Assembly: GCA_029933125.1 (NCBI GenBank)
Contig: JAOZOU010000008.1
Span: forward strand, 42,198-106,197
Origin: a bacterium
Lineage (GTDB): Bacteria > Arandabacterota > Arandabacteria > Arandabacterales > Arandabacteraceae
Direction: 5' to 3'
DNA: 64,000 nucleotides
Shown here piece by piece: positions 44,488 to 53,147 of the stretch (its first letter is position 1; each line of letters begins with the position of its first letter). The position numbers and the translations under genes were made by a program. The notes under the pieces were generated by a model. It was not told the origin of the DNA, searched no databases, and saw only the letters and a list, made by a program, of their open reading frames with translations.

Positions 44488-45695
44488 AAATACTCCACGT
44501 TAACAAGTTTTTCTATGTCAAGGGTGGATCTGAGAGATACTATTTCGATCTATGCCGTCTCCTCTCAGCCAAGGGCCATGAGGTATTGCACTTCTCCATG
44601 AGACATCCGAGAAACCAACCATCATCACAAGCTCAGTATTTCGTTAGTCAGGTTGATTTCAATTCACCTATGGGACCTGCCAGCCGAATTAGCGCTGCCA
44701 TGCGTATCCTCTACTCTATTGAAGCCAAAAAGAAGATCGGTAATCTGGTTGATAGATTGAAACCTGACATCGTACATTTTCACAACATCAACCGCCAGCT
44801 TTCTCCGTCGATAATTGATGCCTTATCTTCACGCTCCATCCCTATGGTTCAAACGCTCCACGATTTGAGTCTTGTTTGCCCTGCTCACTCCTTTTTTGTA
44901 AATGGTAAGCCGTGCGAGGAATGTGGTGCGGGAGCTTACTGGCATGGTATACCCAAGAAGTGTATTGATGGAAAATTCACCTCCACGTTGTTAGGGGTCG
45001 CTGAGGCTTACTTCCATAAGTGGCTTGGGATCTACAGGAAGATTGCGAAGTTCATTGCTCCAAGCAAATTTCTTGGCTCGAAAATAGCTCGTCTTGGTTG
45101 GACGGAATCCAGAATAGTCCATCTTCCTTACTTTGTACCTCAAGCACCGGATTATTCAGGCTTCAATAATGGCTATGTGCTCTTTGCTGGAAGGGTCTCG
45201 GAGGAAAAGGGGGTGGGTGTGCTGCTTGAAGCTGCCAAAAGCCTCAAGAAGCGCAGCTTCATTGTTGCCGGCGAAGGCGAGGCTCTGAAGGAATACTGCA
45301 GAAAAGCCGTTGAGAACAACATCACCAATATAGAGTTCATTGGTTATGTCAAAGGCGATGACCTTGAGAACCTCATCAAGGGAGCTGCCTGTGTTGTTGT
45401 GCCATCGGTCTCTTATGAGAATCTTCCTCTTACCATACTTGAGGCTTTCGCTCGCGGCAAACCCGTGGTCGGCTCGCGTGCCGGTGGCATACCAGAGCTT
45501 GTGAAGGATGGTGAAACGGGCTACACCTTTGAGCCCGGAAGTGGTGAGGCTCTGGCAGAGGCAATCGAATCTACTGTCTCAGACGAAACAAGGCGCACCA
45601 ACATGGGGATAGGAGCAAGAGAGTTTATAGGTGGCGAATTCTCTGCCGAATATCACTATGGGCGTATCACGAGTATTTACGAGGAAATCCTATGA
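44484..45695 (+). CDS. GT4 glycosyltransferase with Cys-rich insert (copy A1)
   Basis: A 403-aa GT-B retaining glycosyltransferase: N-terminal NKFFYVKGGSERYYFDL, C-terminal FAGRVSEEKGVGVLLEA and VVPSVSYENLPLTILEAFA with the GT4 E-x7-E pattern. Between residues 130 and 170 lie four Cys (CPAHS, CEEC, KKC), a probable metal-binding insert. It is clearly homologous to the protein at 49680-50906. GTG overlaps the previous stop (GTGA). Confidence 0.9.
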   Translation: MKILHVNKFFYVKGGSERYYFDLCRLLSAKGHEVLHFSMRHPRNQPSSQAQYFVSQVDFNSPMGPASRISAAMRILYSIEAKKKIGNLVDRLKPDIVHFHNINRQLSPSIIDALSSRSIPMVQTLHDLSLVCPAHSFFVNGKPCEECGAGAYWHGIPKKCIDGKFTSTLLGVAEAYFHKWLGIYRKIAKFIAPSKFLGSKIARLGWTESRIVHLPYFVPQAPDYSGFNNGYVLFAGRVSEEKGVGVLLEAAKSLKKRSFIVAGEGEALKEYCRKAVENNITNIEFIGYVKGDDLENLIKGAACVVVPSVSYENLPLTILEAFARGKPVVGSRAGGIPELVKDGETGYTFEPGSGEALAEAIESTVSDETRRTNMGIGAREFIGGEFSAEYHYGRITSIYEEIL

Positions 45696-46777
45696 GAATC
45701 GCCATGATTGGACAGAAGGGAATACCTGCGAGCTATGGTGGAATAGAGAAGCATGTTGAGGAGATTTCGACCCTGCTTTCGCAACGTGGGCACGAGGTTT
45801 TCGTATATTGCCGACCCTATTACACCAAGATTGATGGCGAGTTCAAGGGAGTGAAGCTCGTAAAGCTTCCAAGCATAAAAACACGACATCTTGACTGTGC
45901 CTCACACACCCTGATTTCAACAGCCCACGTACTCTCGATGAAGATGGATGTTGTTCATTACCACGCCCTTGGTCCGTCTTCGCTATCTTTCGTTCCCAGA
46001 GTCACCGGTGCCCGAACTGTTGCAACAATCCATGGACTTGATTGGAGAGGTGGGAAGTGGGGTAAGCTCGCTGCCTGGATACTGAGAAGATGTGAGTACG
46101 CCGCCTGCCACTTCCCAAGCACGACGGTCGTCGTCTCGAAAACCCTCAAGACCTATTTTGAGAAAAAGTATAGGAGGCAAGTCGTTTATATCCCAAATGG
46201 TGTTCACATTGGCAGAATCGTCGAGCCTAGGAATATCGGTAAGTTCGGGATTGCTAAGGATGACTACTATCTCTTTGTTGGAAGACTAGGAGCAGAGAAG
46301 GGTTGTCATATCCTCATCAAGGCTTTTCTCAAAGCTGAGACCAAGCGAAAGCTGGTCATGGTAGGAAGCCCACATCTTAATTTAGCCTACGGTGACTACC
46401 TAAGATCGCTTGCCAATGAACGCGTAATATTCACGGGTGCGATTTACGGCGACCTGCTCAAGGAGCTCTGGAGCGGAGCTTATGCAGTAGTGCATCCATC
46501 CCTAACTGAGGGCATGTCACTTTCGCTCCTTGAGGCTATGGCTTACGCTAAGTGCGTAATCGCAAGTGATATACCCGAGAACCTTGAGGTAACCGGCAAT
46601 GCAGCGCTTACCTTCAAAGTCGGAGATGTTGAGGATCTTGCGAGGGTGATAAGTGACGTAGATAGCAATCCATCTTTGTGCGAGGAGGTTGGCAGGCGAG
46701 CCCTCGAGCGCGTAAAGGAGGCATTTGACTGGAATAGGATTGTTGACAGCCTTGAAAAGGTCTATAGTGGGCAGTAG
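45692..46777 (+). CDS. GT4 glycosyltransferase (copy B1)
   Basis: A 361-aa GT4 enzyme of the type beginning MIGQKGIPASYGGIEKHVEE, with VYCRPYY, HLDC, FVGRLGAEKGCHILIKA and VVHPSLTEGMSLSLLEAMA. It overlaps the upstream gene by 4 bases and is homologous to 50914-52023. The A1-B1 order is repeated downstream as A2-B2. The transferred sugar is unknown. Confidence 0.9.
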   Translation: MRIAMIGQKGIPASYGGIEKHVEEISTLLSQRGHEVFVYCRPYYTKIDGEFKGVKLVKLPSIKTRHLDCASHTLISTAHVLSMKMDVVHYHALGPSSLSFVPRVTGARTVATIHGLDWRGGKWGKLAAWILRRCEYAACHFPSTTVVVSKTLKTYFEKKYRRQVVYIPNGVHIGRIVEPRNIGKFGIAKDDYYLFVGRLGAEKGCHILIKAFLKAETKRKLVMVGSPHLNLAYGDYLRSLANERVIFTGAIYGDLLKELWSGAYAVVHPSLTEGMSLSLLEAMAYAKCVIASDIPENLEVTGNAALTFKVGDVEDLARVISDVDSNPSLCEEVGRRALERVKEAFDWNRIVDSLEKVYSGQ

Positions 46778-46779
46778 CC

Positions 46780-47658
46780 ATGTCATGTGCCGGTAAGGAA
46801 AACCATCTTATGGAGAAGCTCTATAGACAAGGTGCGTACAGGTGGATGATTTTCGCTATCGGCCTCGGTCTGTTCATCTGGCTCTGGGTTACCGCTGGTC
46901 ATGTGCGCCATCCTGGAGCAAAGAAACACAAATGGGCAGTTGTTGCATCACGGATGCTTGTTGTAGCGGGGAGTCTATTCTTCGCCAGACTGGTCTTTCT
47001 TACTCATGAGGAAAGGATTCCAGTTGTCTATATTAGTGTTCCGGGAACGGGGCTGGGGGGTGAGGATACCATCACAAGCCTGCGTTATCTTAGGAAACGT
47101 GGATACGAGGATATCCCCATTGATGACGTTGTGATGTTCATTCGCGAAGCAAGGTATGTACCCAAGAAGGCTTTTGCCGCGGTAATCGAGTTTGAAAACG
47201 TTGACGAGCTGAGAAATATAGTGGCAGATGATATACCGCATCTTGTTGTGATGTTTCCTAAGGAAGCGCTCGAGAAGACATCTTTAGAGATTGAGCTTCC
47301 CTATGCTATCACTCCTGCTGCAAGATTCGTCAAACCTGACAACCCGCTAGATGAGCTTATCCGAACGCGACGGATAGGAAAGAAAATCTTTGGTAAGGAG
47401 ATTCAATGCGGTTTGCTTGAGTCCCTCAGCAGTGACGAGATACGAAGAACGGCGAGGCGCTCGGGCTATTTGTGTTTCTTCGATGGACACGGCTACAATC
47501 GGTTTGGTGATGAACCTCATCTGGTAAGACTCCTTGACCTGACCAAGGTGATTGCTGAAGGCGGCGGTTCCAGGCTCTGGTTATGTCTTCAACTTTTCCG
47601 AGGGAAATTCATCTTCTGGCCACTTGCAGCCATTGCCAGAGTTAATCGTTGCTCCTAG
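46780..47658 (+). CDS. Degenerate polysaccharide-deacetylase-like membrane protein, probable frameshift
   Basis: A 292-aa frame with two N-terminal TM segments (about 20-37 and 48-66), then PVVYISVPGTG, a long segment matching the layout of NodB-type deacetylases (LRYLRKRGYEDIPIDDVVMFI, then AAVIEFENVDEL where a normal enzyme has TFDDG). The metal-binding Asp pair and the HxxxH motif are missing. After about 47551 the frame becomes Trp/Cys/Phe-rich, while the +1 frame reads VPGSGYVFNFSEGNSS and PELIVAPREAMDSITQAI, which looks like natural protein. A frameshift in GGCGGCGG near 47557-47567 is likely, either a real lesion, a sequence error or programmed. Confidence 0.6.
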   Translation: MSCAGKENHLMEKLYRQGAYRWMIFAIGLGLFIWLWVTAGHVRHPGAKKHKWAVVASRMLVVAGSLFFARLVFLTHEERIPVVYISVPGTGLGGEDTITSLRYLRKRGYEDIPIDDVVMFIREARYVPKKAFAAVIEFENVDELRNIVADDIPHLVVMFPKEALEKTSLEIELPYAITPAARFVKPDNPLDELIRTRRIGKKIFGKEIQCGLLESLSSDEIRRTARRSGYLCFFDGHGYNRFGDEPHLVRLLDLTKVIAEGGGSRLWLCLQLFRGKFIFWPLAAIARVNRCS

Positions 47659-47671
47659 GGAAGCTATGGAT

Positions 47672-48373
47672 TCAATCACTCAAGCGATACTTGAGAAGAT
47701 ACCAGAGGGCAGCCAGTCCATCTCTCCAGGTTATCTTCTTGCCTTCATGAAATTCACGACCCGCATAGGAAATTGGAACTTCATAGATCCGATAGCCGAG
47801 CTTAAGCACTTTGGCGGTTATCTCAACTTCGAATTCGAAGCGATTGGACCTAAGCGATATCTGTTTGATAACCTCAGTTCTAAACATCTTGTAGCAGGTT
47901 TCCATATCAGATAGGGTGCTGTCGAAGAGAATGTTAGTGACGAGTGTAAGGAAGCGATTGCCAACCCAGTGCCAGAAGAACATGTTTTTGCGCTCACCTG
48001 TGAAGCGCGAGCCGTACACAACATCAGCTTTTCCATCAACGATGGGCTTAAGAAGCTTGATGAGATCTCTGGGATCGTATTCGAGATCGGCGTCCTGGAT
48101 GACAACCACATCACCAGTAACCTCGGGCAGAGCAGCACGGATTGCAGCGCCTTTGCCCATATTGGTCTCTCTCAATATAACTTTGGCTCTCTCAGGAGGC
48201 ACACCTTTAAGGAATTCGGTCGAGCCATCAGTCGAACCGTCATCCACTATTATGATTTCCTTCCTGAGAGGGAGCATTTCTACACGGCGGATGATTTCCG
48301 GCAGAGTTTTGAGCTCATTGAATACAGGCATTATTATTGAGAGTTTACAGTCCTTTATCGCTCGGGGTCTCAT
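47672..48373 (-). CDS. GT2 glycosyltransferase (polyprenol-phosphate sugar synthase-like)
   Basis: A 233-aa GT-A enzyme on the opposite strand: LSIIMPVFNELKTL, EIIIVDDGSTDGS, NMGKGAAIRAAL, IQDADLEYDP and the QxxRW-equivalent region are typical of DPM1-like synthases. It may charge a polyprenyl phosphate for the GT39-like enzyme. No TM anchor is present. It is flanked by + strand genes and has its own promoter candidate. Confidence 0.9.
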   Translation of the reverse strand: MRPRAIKDCKLSIIMPVFNELKTLPEIIRRVEMLPLRKEIIIVDDGSTDGSTEFLKGVPPERAKVILRETNMGKGAAIRAALPEVTGDVVVIQDADLEYDPRDLIKLLKPIVDGKADVVYGSRFTGERKNMFFWHWVGNRFLTLVTNILFDSTLSDMETCYKMFRTEVIKQISLRSNRFEFEVEITAKVLKLGYRIYEVPISYAGREFHEGKKITWRDGLAALWYLLKYRLSD

Positions 48374-48380
48374 GCTTCCT

Positions 48381-48410
48381 ATTATGTACCTGAGAAATAG
48401 CCCAAGTCAA
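48381..48410 (-). promoter_or_regulatory. Possible promoter of minus-strand GT2
   Basis: On the minus strand, TTGACT (48410-48405), an 18-base spacer and CATAAT (48386-48381) lie just upstream of ATG 48373. The predicted start would fall within a base or two of the ATG, implying a nearly leaderless mRNA. Confidence 0.4.
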
Positions 48411-48427
48411 CTTCTTAGGAATCTGGC

Positions 48428-49678
48428 ATGAACAGGCTATCCTTCGTTCTAAGTTCGAGAGGGTTTATTAACACTCTTGCAAGATCCTTGCAAATTCTCG
48501 AACGCTTTGGAATCAGTGCAAAGCGTATGCATGAAAGGTTACTCAGGTATGTTGAGGTGGTAAACAATTTCAACTGCGAGCCTTCGCTTCCCATCACCGC
48601 ATGTGTCCTTGCACGCAATCCAGATGTAGCTAAAAGCCTCCTTGAGGCAGGTGCTGAGCTTTGCGTTCATGGGCTCTTTCATAATAACATCTCTAAGCTA
48701 TCCGAGGACGAACAGCGTGAGCAGATAGCCAGAGCAATAGAGATATTTGACCAACATGGCATAGCCTTCGAGGGCTTCAGGAGTCCATACTTGAAATACA
48801 ACGCTGCAACCCTTAGGGTGATTGAGGATCTTGGTTTCCAATATGATAGTAATCTGGCATTTTTCTGGGATCCTCTGGAGAGCCTTGGAAATCTCAGTCC
48901 TACGGAAGTAGTAGGTCTTAGAAGAGGCCTGGATTTCTACAAGCCAGCTCACTACCCTGAAGAGAGGTCGCTTCCCAGACTCATAGGGAATCTCATAGAG
49001 ATACCAGTTTCCTTGCCTGATGATGAAATCCTTCTCGACAGGATGGGAATGCGACCCCAACGCATATCGGAGGTGTGGCTTGAAATGCTCCACCTTGCCC
49101 TTGAGCGAAATGAACTTCTGACCATTCAGTTGCATCCCGAAAGGCTGGATATTCTGAGAAAGCCGCTTGAGAATCTACTTGAGGCAGCCGTCTCAAGTGG
49201 GGTATGGCTTGCACCTCTCAGGGAGATATCAAACTGGTGGCGAAGACGAATGTCAACCGAGATAACGCTTGTCGAAAAGGATGAAAATACCTACGTGATT
49301 TCCCTGAGCGGGAGCAAGGATGTGCCTATAGAGCTCTTCGATTCTAAAACTTGTAAGTCGATTGAGATTCATCCTGGGAGACCCTTCAGGGCTGAACGCA
49401 GACCAATCATAGGTCTCGAAGAAGCCAATGAATATCTGATACACTATCTTAGGCAAATTGGATATTTCTTTGAAACAAAAAGAGTTACCTCCCATTACTC
49501 GGCCTACATTGGCTCTTGTTTTGATCCTCAAGCGATCGAGGGGAGCATCGAGAAGGCCCAGGGAGGTCTTTTGAGAGCAGGTCTCTGGCCACGAAATTAC
49601 AAAGCAGCTCTAGCAGTTACGGGCGATATTGACTGCCTGACACTCGGTGATTTTGTGAGACGATTCTGGGAGGCCTAA
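48428..49678 (+). CDS. Polysaccharide deacetylase-family protein, atypical motif order
   Basis: A 416-aa protein. A NodB-like region contains CVHGLFHNNIS (His-x3-His) and FRSPYLKYN. The N-terminus lacks TFDDG. A DID-bearing segment (ALAVTGDIDCLTLGDFVRRF) that resembles NodB motif 1 is at the extreme C-terminus. A middle domain (about 270-370) has beta-rich sequence without recognised motifs. It may be a permuted or truncated two-domain enzyme. ATG 48428 is 54 bases from the divergent GT2 start. Confidence 0.7.
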   Translation: MNRLSFVLSSRGFINTLARSLQILERFGISAKRMHERLLRYVEVVNNFNCEPSLPITACVLARNPDVAKSLLEAGAELCVHGLFHNNISKLSEDEQREQIARAIEIFDQHGIAFEGFRSPYLKYNAATLRVIEDLGFQYDSNLAFFWDPLESLGNLSPTEVVGLRRGLDFYKPAHYPEERSLPRLIGNLIEIPVSLPDDEILLDRMGMRPQRISEVWLEMLHLALERNELLTIQLHPERLDILRKPLENLLEAAVSSGVWLAPLREISNWWRRRMSTEITLVEKDENTYVISLSGSKDVPIELFDSKTCKSIEIHPGRPFRAERRPIIGLEEANEYLIHYLRQIGYFFETKRVTSHYSAYIGSCFDPQAIEGSIEKAQGGLLRAGLWPRNYKAALAVTGDIDCLTLGDFVRRFWEA

Positions 49679-49679
49679 C

Positions 49680-50906
49680 TTGAGAATCTGCCTTGTCAAT
49701 ACATACCATTACCGCCGCGGTGGTGATTCAACCTACACGTTCGATCTTGCCGATCTCCTGAGGAGAAAGGGACACGAGGTAGTCCATTTTGCGATGAACC
49801 ACCCCCGAAACGCTGAATCCGAGTTTGCACCTTACTTCGCTAGGCACATTGACTTCAAAGAGATCTTTGCTACTGGGAGCCTTTTAGGAAAGCTAAGAGC
49901 ACTCCTTTCTTCGCTATACTCACGCGAGGCACGTAAAAGCTTTGCAAAGCTCCTCGATGCAACCAAGCCAGACATAATCCACTTGCAAAACTTCCGTCGC
50001 CACCTGACCTTCTCAGTTGTTGAGGAGGCAAGAAGGCGCCGCATCCCTGTGATATTTACGGCTCATGATTACGATGCGATCTGTCCCAATTCGCTGCTTT
50101 TTGCTCATGGCAAGATTTGTGAAATTTGCAAGGGAAAGTACTTCTATCGGGCTCTTGACAGGCGCTGCAAAGAAGGTTCATTCATGGGCACACTTGCAAT
50201 CGTTCTCGAGGGAACCTACGTGAAGCTGATGAAATACTACGACCACATTAAGATCATAGTTACACCCAGTGAATTCTTAAGAACCAAGCTTATCCAGGCT
50301 GGCTTTGACGCCTCGCGCATCGTGGCAATTCATAACTTTATCGACTCAAATCTCTATAAGCCCCAGTATGGTGGATCTGGATTCATCTATTACGGGCGGC
50401 TTGCTCCTGAAAAAGGGCTTATTGATCTCGTAAGAGCTGCTTCTCAGGCTCGCGAGGTCGAAGTGCTCATCGCCGGTGATGGTCCACTCAAAGATGACCT
50501 CGAAAAAGCTAAGGCTGACTTTGGAGCTACCAATGTGCACATGCTTGGATATCTTGAACGGGACAGACTTCTCAAAGTAGTGAGTGAAGCTTCGGCTGTT
50601 GTCATGCCATCGATCTGGTATGAGAATTTTCCCTATGCAATCCTTGAAGCCTTTGCAGCCGGCAAGCCAGTTATCGCAAGCCGCATTGGAGGAATGCCCG
50701 AGATAGTTCTCGATGGCACAACAGGTCTTGGCTTTGAGCCAGGCAACTGGCTTGCCTTAGCCAAACACATGCTTTACCTTCACGACAATCCCGAGGTTGC
50801 TCAGGCTATGGGAAAGCAAGCAAGACAACTTGTTGAAACATATTTCAATGCCGATAATCACTATGAGAAATTGATTGAGATATACGAGAGAGCGATAAGG
50901 GGGTAG
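49680..50906 (+). CDS. GT4 glycosyltransferase with Cys-rich insert (copy A2)
   Basis: A 408-aa GT4 enzyme homologous along its length to 44484-45695: NTYHYRRGGDSTYTFDL, GHEVVHFAMNHPRN, a four-Cys insert (CPNS, CEIC, RRC), and YYGRLAPEKGLIDLVRA. TTG 49680 is used, with GGGAGG about 7 bases upstream. It overlaps nothing and is followed 7 bases later by copy B2. Confidence 0.9.
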   Translation: MRICLVNTYHYRRGGDSTYTFDLADLLRRKGHEVVHFAMNHPRNAESEFAPYFARHIDFKEIFATGSLLGKLRALLSSLYSREARKSFAKLLDATKPDIIHLQNFRRHLTFSVVEEARRRRIPVIFTAHDYDAICPNSLLFAHGKICEICKGKYFYRALDRRCKEGSFMGTLAIVLEGTYVKLMKYYDHIKIIVTPSEFLRTKLIQAGFDASRIVAIHNFIDSNLYKPQYGGSGFIYYGRLAPEKGLIDLVRAASQAREVEVLIAGDGPLKDDLEKAKADFGATNVHMLGYLERDRLLKVVSEASAVVMPSIWYENFPYAILEAFAAGKPVIASRIGGMPEIVLDGTTGLGFEPGNWLALAKHMLYLHDNPEVAQAMGKQARQLVETYFNADNHYEKLIEIYERAIRG

Positions 50907-50913
50907 TTACGCT

Positions 50914-52023
50914 GTGAAGATAGCGATGATAGGAATCAAAGGCGTTCCAGCCTCTTGGGGTGGTATGGAAAAGATAGTTGAAGCCATGGGGGTTGAGCTG
51001 GTGAGGCGAGGCCATGAGGTAACAGTCTATTGCCGACCTTACTATGTGCCACCCGACATAGATGAGTATCGGGGTATCAAGCTCATCCGCACTCCAACAA
51101 TAAACACCAAGCATCTCGATTGTCCTGTCCACAGTTTAACGGCAACCCTCGATTCCCTGAGACGTGACTTTGACATTGTCCATTTCCACAGCATTGCTCC
51201 AGCGATCTTCTGCGGTCTTCCCCGCCTCTTTGGGAAGAAGACAGTGGTTCAGATCCACGGTGTAGGATGGACGGATGTAACCTGGGGGCCTTTTGTCCGC
51301 TGGCTCATGAAGGTCTTCGAATACCCAGCCATCTACTGGTCTAATGGTTTTGCAACTGTTTCTGAGCCAGCAGTCGAATATTTTCAAAACAAGTATAAGC
51401 GCAAGGTGAAATTTGTGACCTCAACAACTGAATTTCATGATCCTCGTCCACCCAAGAAGATGCTTGAGCTTGGTCTTAGACCCGATGAATACCTCCTCTT
51501 TGTGGCAAGGCTTACACCTCAGAAGGGTCTTCACTATCTTCTCAAAGCCTTTCGGAAGGTTAAGACAGACAAGAAGCTTGTCATAGCAGGGGATGTCGAT
51601 CCCGCCGACGGACTCGGCGACTATGTTAATGAGCTTAAAGCCATGGCTGATGAAAGAACCATCTTCCTCGGTTGGGTCTACGGTGATCTTCTCGATGAGC
51701 TTTACTCAAATGCCTTCCTTTTCGTTCTACCGTCCGAGACTGAGGGTCTATCGGTTTCCCTCATCGAGGCAATAAACTTCGGTTGTGGCGTGTTGGTAAG
51801 CGACATTCCGGAGAATCTTGATGCCCTTAAGGACTACGGATTCTCATTCAAAAAGGCAGATGTTGACGATCTTGCCAAGACAATACAGCACCTTGTTGAC
51901 AATCCCGAACTTGTCTTTGCCAAGAAGGGCAAGGGCAGGGAATATGCTAGACAGAGATACGGTATTGGCCCAGTGGTCGACTGTCTCGAAGAGCTCTATG
52001 AAGAGGTTATGAGGAGTAAGTAG
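50914..52023 (+). CDS. GT4 glycosyltransferase (copy B2)
   Basis: A 369-aa GT4 enzyme homologous to 45692-46777: MIGIKGVPASWGGMEKIVE, VYCRPYYV, KHLDCPVHSL, FVARLTPQKGLHYLLKA and VLPSETEGLSVSLIEAIN. GTG 50914 starts 7 bases after copy A2. The pair likely adds two successive sugars to the repeat unit. Confidence 0.9.
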   Translation: MKIAMIGIKGVPASWGGMEKIVEAMGVELVRRGHEVTVYCRPYYVPPDIDEYRGIKLIRTPTINTKHLDCPVHSLTATLDSLRRDFDIVHFHSIAPAIFCGLPRLFGKKTVVQIHGVGWTDVTWGPFVRWLMKVFEYPAIYWSNGFATVSEPAVEYFQNKYKRKVKFVTSTTEFHDPRPPKKMLELGLRPDEYLLFVARLTPQKGLHYLLKAFRKVKTDKKLVIAGDVDPADGLGDYVNELKAMADERTIFLGWVYGDLLDELYSNAFLFVLPSETEGLSVSLIEAINFGCGVLVSDIPENLDALKDYGFSFKKADVDDLAKTIQHLVDNPELVFAKKGKGREYARQRYGIGPVVDCLEELYEEVMRSK

Positions 52024-52025
52024 TT

Positions 52026-53078
52026 ATGGGGGAAGTCCTAAGACTGGATAAGAGCCATGACGATGTTGTTATGGGTTTCCTTTCTAAGTGCGACAATGCC
52101 ACCATCTACCACACACCCATGTGGAGAGATGTTCTGGTAGAGACATATGGATATGAACCCTTCTATCTCGGTTACTTCGAGGGTGGCAATCTCAAAGCCC
52201 TGCTTCCATTGATGTTCGTCAGAAGTTGGCTTACTGGCAATCGTCTTGTTTCGCTTCCCTTCTCTAACATATGTGGACCATGCGGCAACAGGGATAACTT
52301 TGTTCATCTCGTCTCGCAAGCCATATCACTCCGTCAAGATCTACGAGCCAAGGCACTGGAGATCCGGACTCAAACTGATTTCAATGATATCGAAGATGCG
52401 CGTTTCACCAAGCTTTCCTACTTTGTGACCTCTGTCGTCCCGCTCGAAAGTGATCCTGAAATCGTTTGGAAGAGGTTTAAGGATCGCAATGTGCGCACTG
52501 AGGTGCGTCAGGCAATCAAGAAGGGGGTCATCGTAAGGATGGCTGGGGAATCGGAGGATGATATCCGCATATTTTATCAGCTTGTGGTACCAACTCGCCT
52601 GAGGCATGGTGTCCCACCTCAACCATACAGGTTCTTCAGAAATCTCTGGAAGTGGATGTACCCTGAAAATATGGAGCTTTACCTCGCTTTCTTAGACGAT
52701 AAACCAATTGGCGGCCTGGTGAATCTCACTTTTGGCGATACCACCAGTACTGCCTATATCGGCTCCAACATTGCATATAGACAATACCGTGTACATCAAT
52801 TGCTTTTCTGGAAAAGCATGGAAAATGGCTGTAGGCGAGGGTTCAAGCGCTTTGATTTCTTGCGCACACCAAAGAGCAGCGAGACTCAAAGATATTTTAA
52901 GAGGCGATGGAATGCCTATGAAGTGGATCTCAATTACCTCTACTATCCCCAGGTCAAGGGGACAGCAGCAACGATAGAGGAGACAACCAAGTATAGGATG
53001 CTTACAACCTTGGTCAAAAGGGCGCCCACATGGTTTGGGATCGCTCTTGGGAGGCTTCTTTACAGACATCTTGGATAG
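52026..53078 (+). CDS. FemAB-like GNAT-fold acyltransferase
   Basis: A 350-aa protein with the double-GNAT FemAB layout: YHTPMWRDVLVETYGYEPFY, LPLMFVRSW, and the C-terminal IGGLVNLTFGDTTSTAYIGS. Such FemAB proteins are found in exosortase-associated polysaccharide loci, where their substrate is unknown, and in cell-wall bridge synthesis. No exosortase is present here. ATG 52026 is 2 bases after B2. Confidence 0.85.
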   Translation: MGEVLRLDKSHDDVVMGFLSKCDNATIYHTPMWRDVLVETYGYEPFYLGYFEGGNLKALLPLMFVRSWLTGNRLVSLPFSNICGPCGNRDNFVHLVSQAISLRQDLRAKALEIRTQTDFNDIEDARFTKLSYFVTSVVPLESDPEIVWKRFKDRNVRTEVRQAIKKGVIVRMAGESEDDIRIFYQLVVPTRLRHGVPPQPYRFFRNLWKWMYPENMELYLAFLDDKPIGGLVNLTFGDTTSTAYIGSNIAYRQYRVHQLLFWKSMENGCRRGFKRFDFLRTPKSSETQRYFKRRWNAYEVDLNYLYYPQVKGTAATIEETTKYRMLTTLVKRAPTWFGIALGRLLYRHLG

Positions 53079-53087
53079 AAAATGCTA

Positions 53088-53116
53088 TTGACTCAGGGTC
53101 GGATTTTCACTTAAAT
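53088..53116 (+). promoter_or_regulatory. Promoter of galT-glgA
   Basis: TTGACT (53088-53093), a 17-base spacer and TTAAAT (53111-53116) lie in the 69-base gap before galT. The hexamers fit sigma70 reasonably and predict a start near 53123, about 25 bases before ATG 53148. Confidence 0.65.
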
Positions 53117-53147
53117 CTATGAAAGGCCCGAAAACGAGGATCACAAA

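Noticed and set aside
47552-47914. A separate small gene in the +1 frame
   Set aside because: Its first half looks like the continuation of the upstream deacetylase-like protein and its second half is antisense to the conserved GT2 gene. A frameshift explains it better.
33260-53078. Exosortase, Wzx flippase or PEP-CTERM gene in the polysaccharide locus
   Set aside because: Each long frame in the interval was checked. None had the exosortase Cys/Arg/His pattern or a flippase-like 12-14 TM layout.
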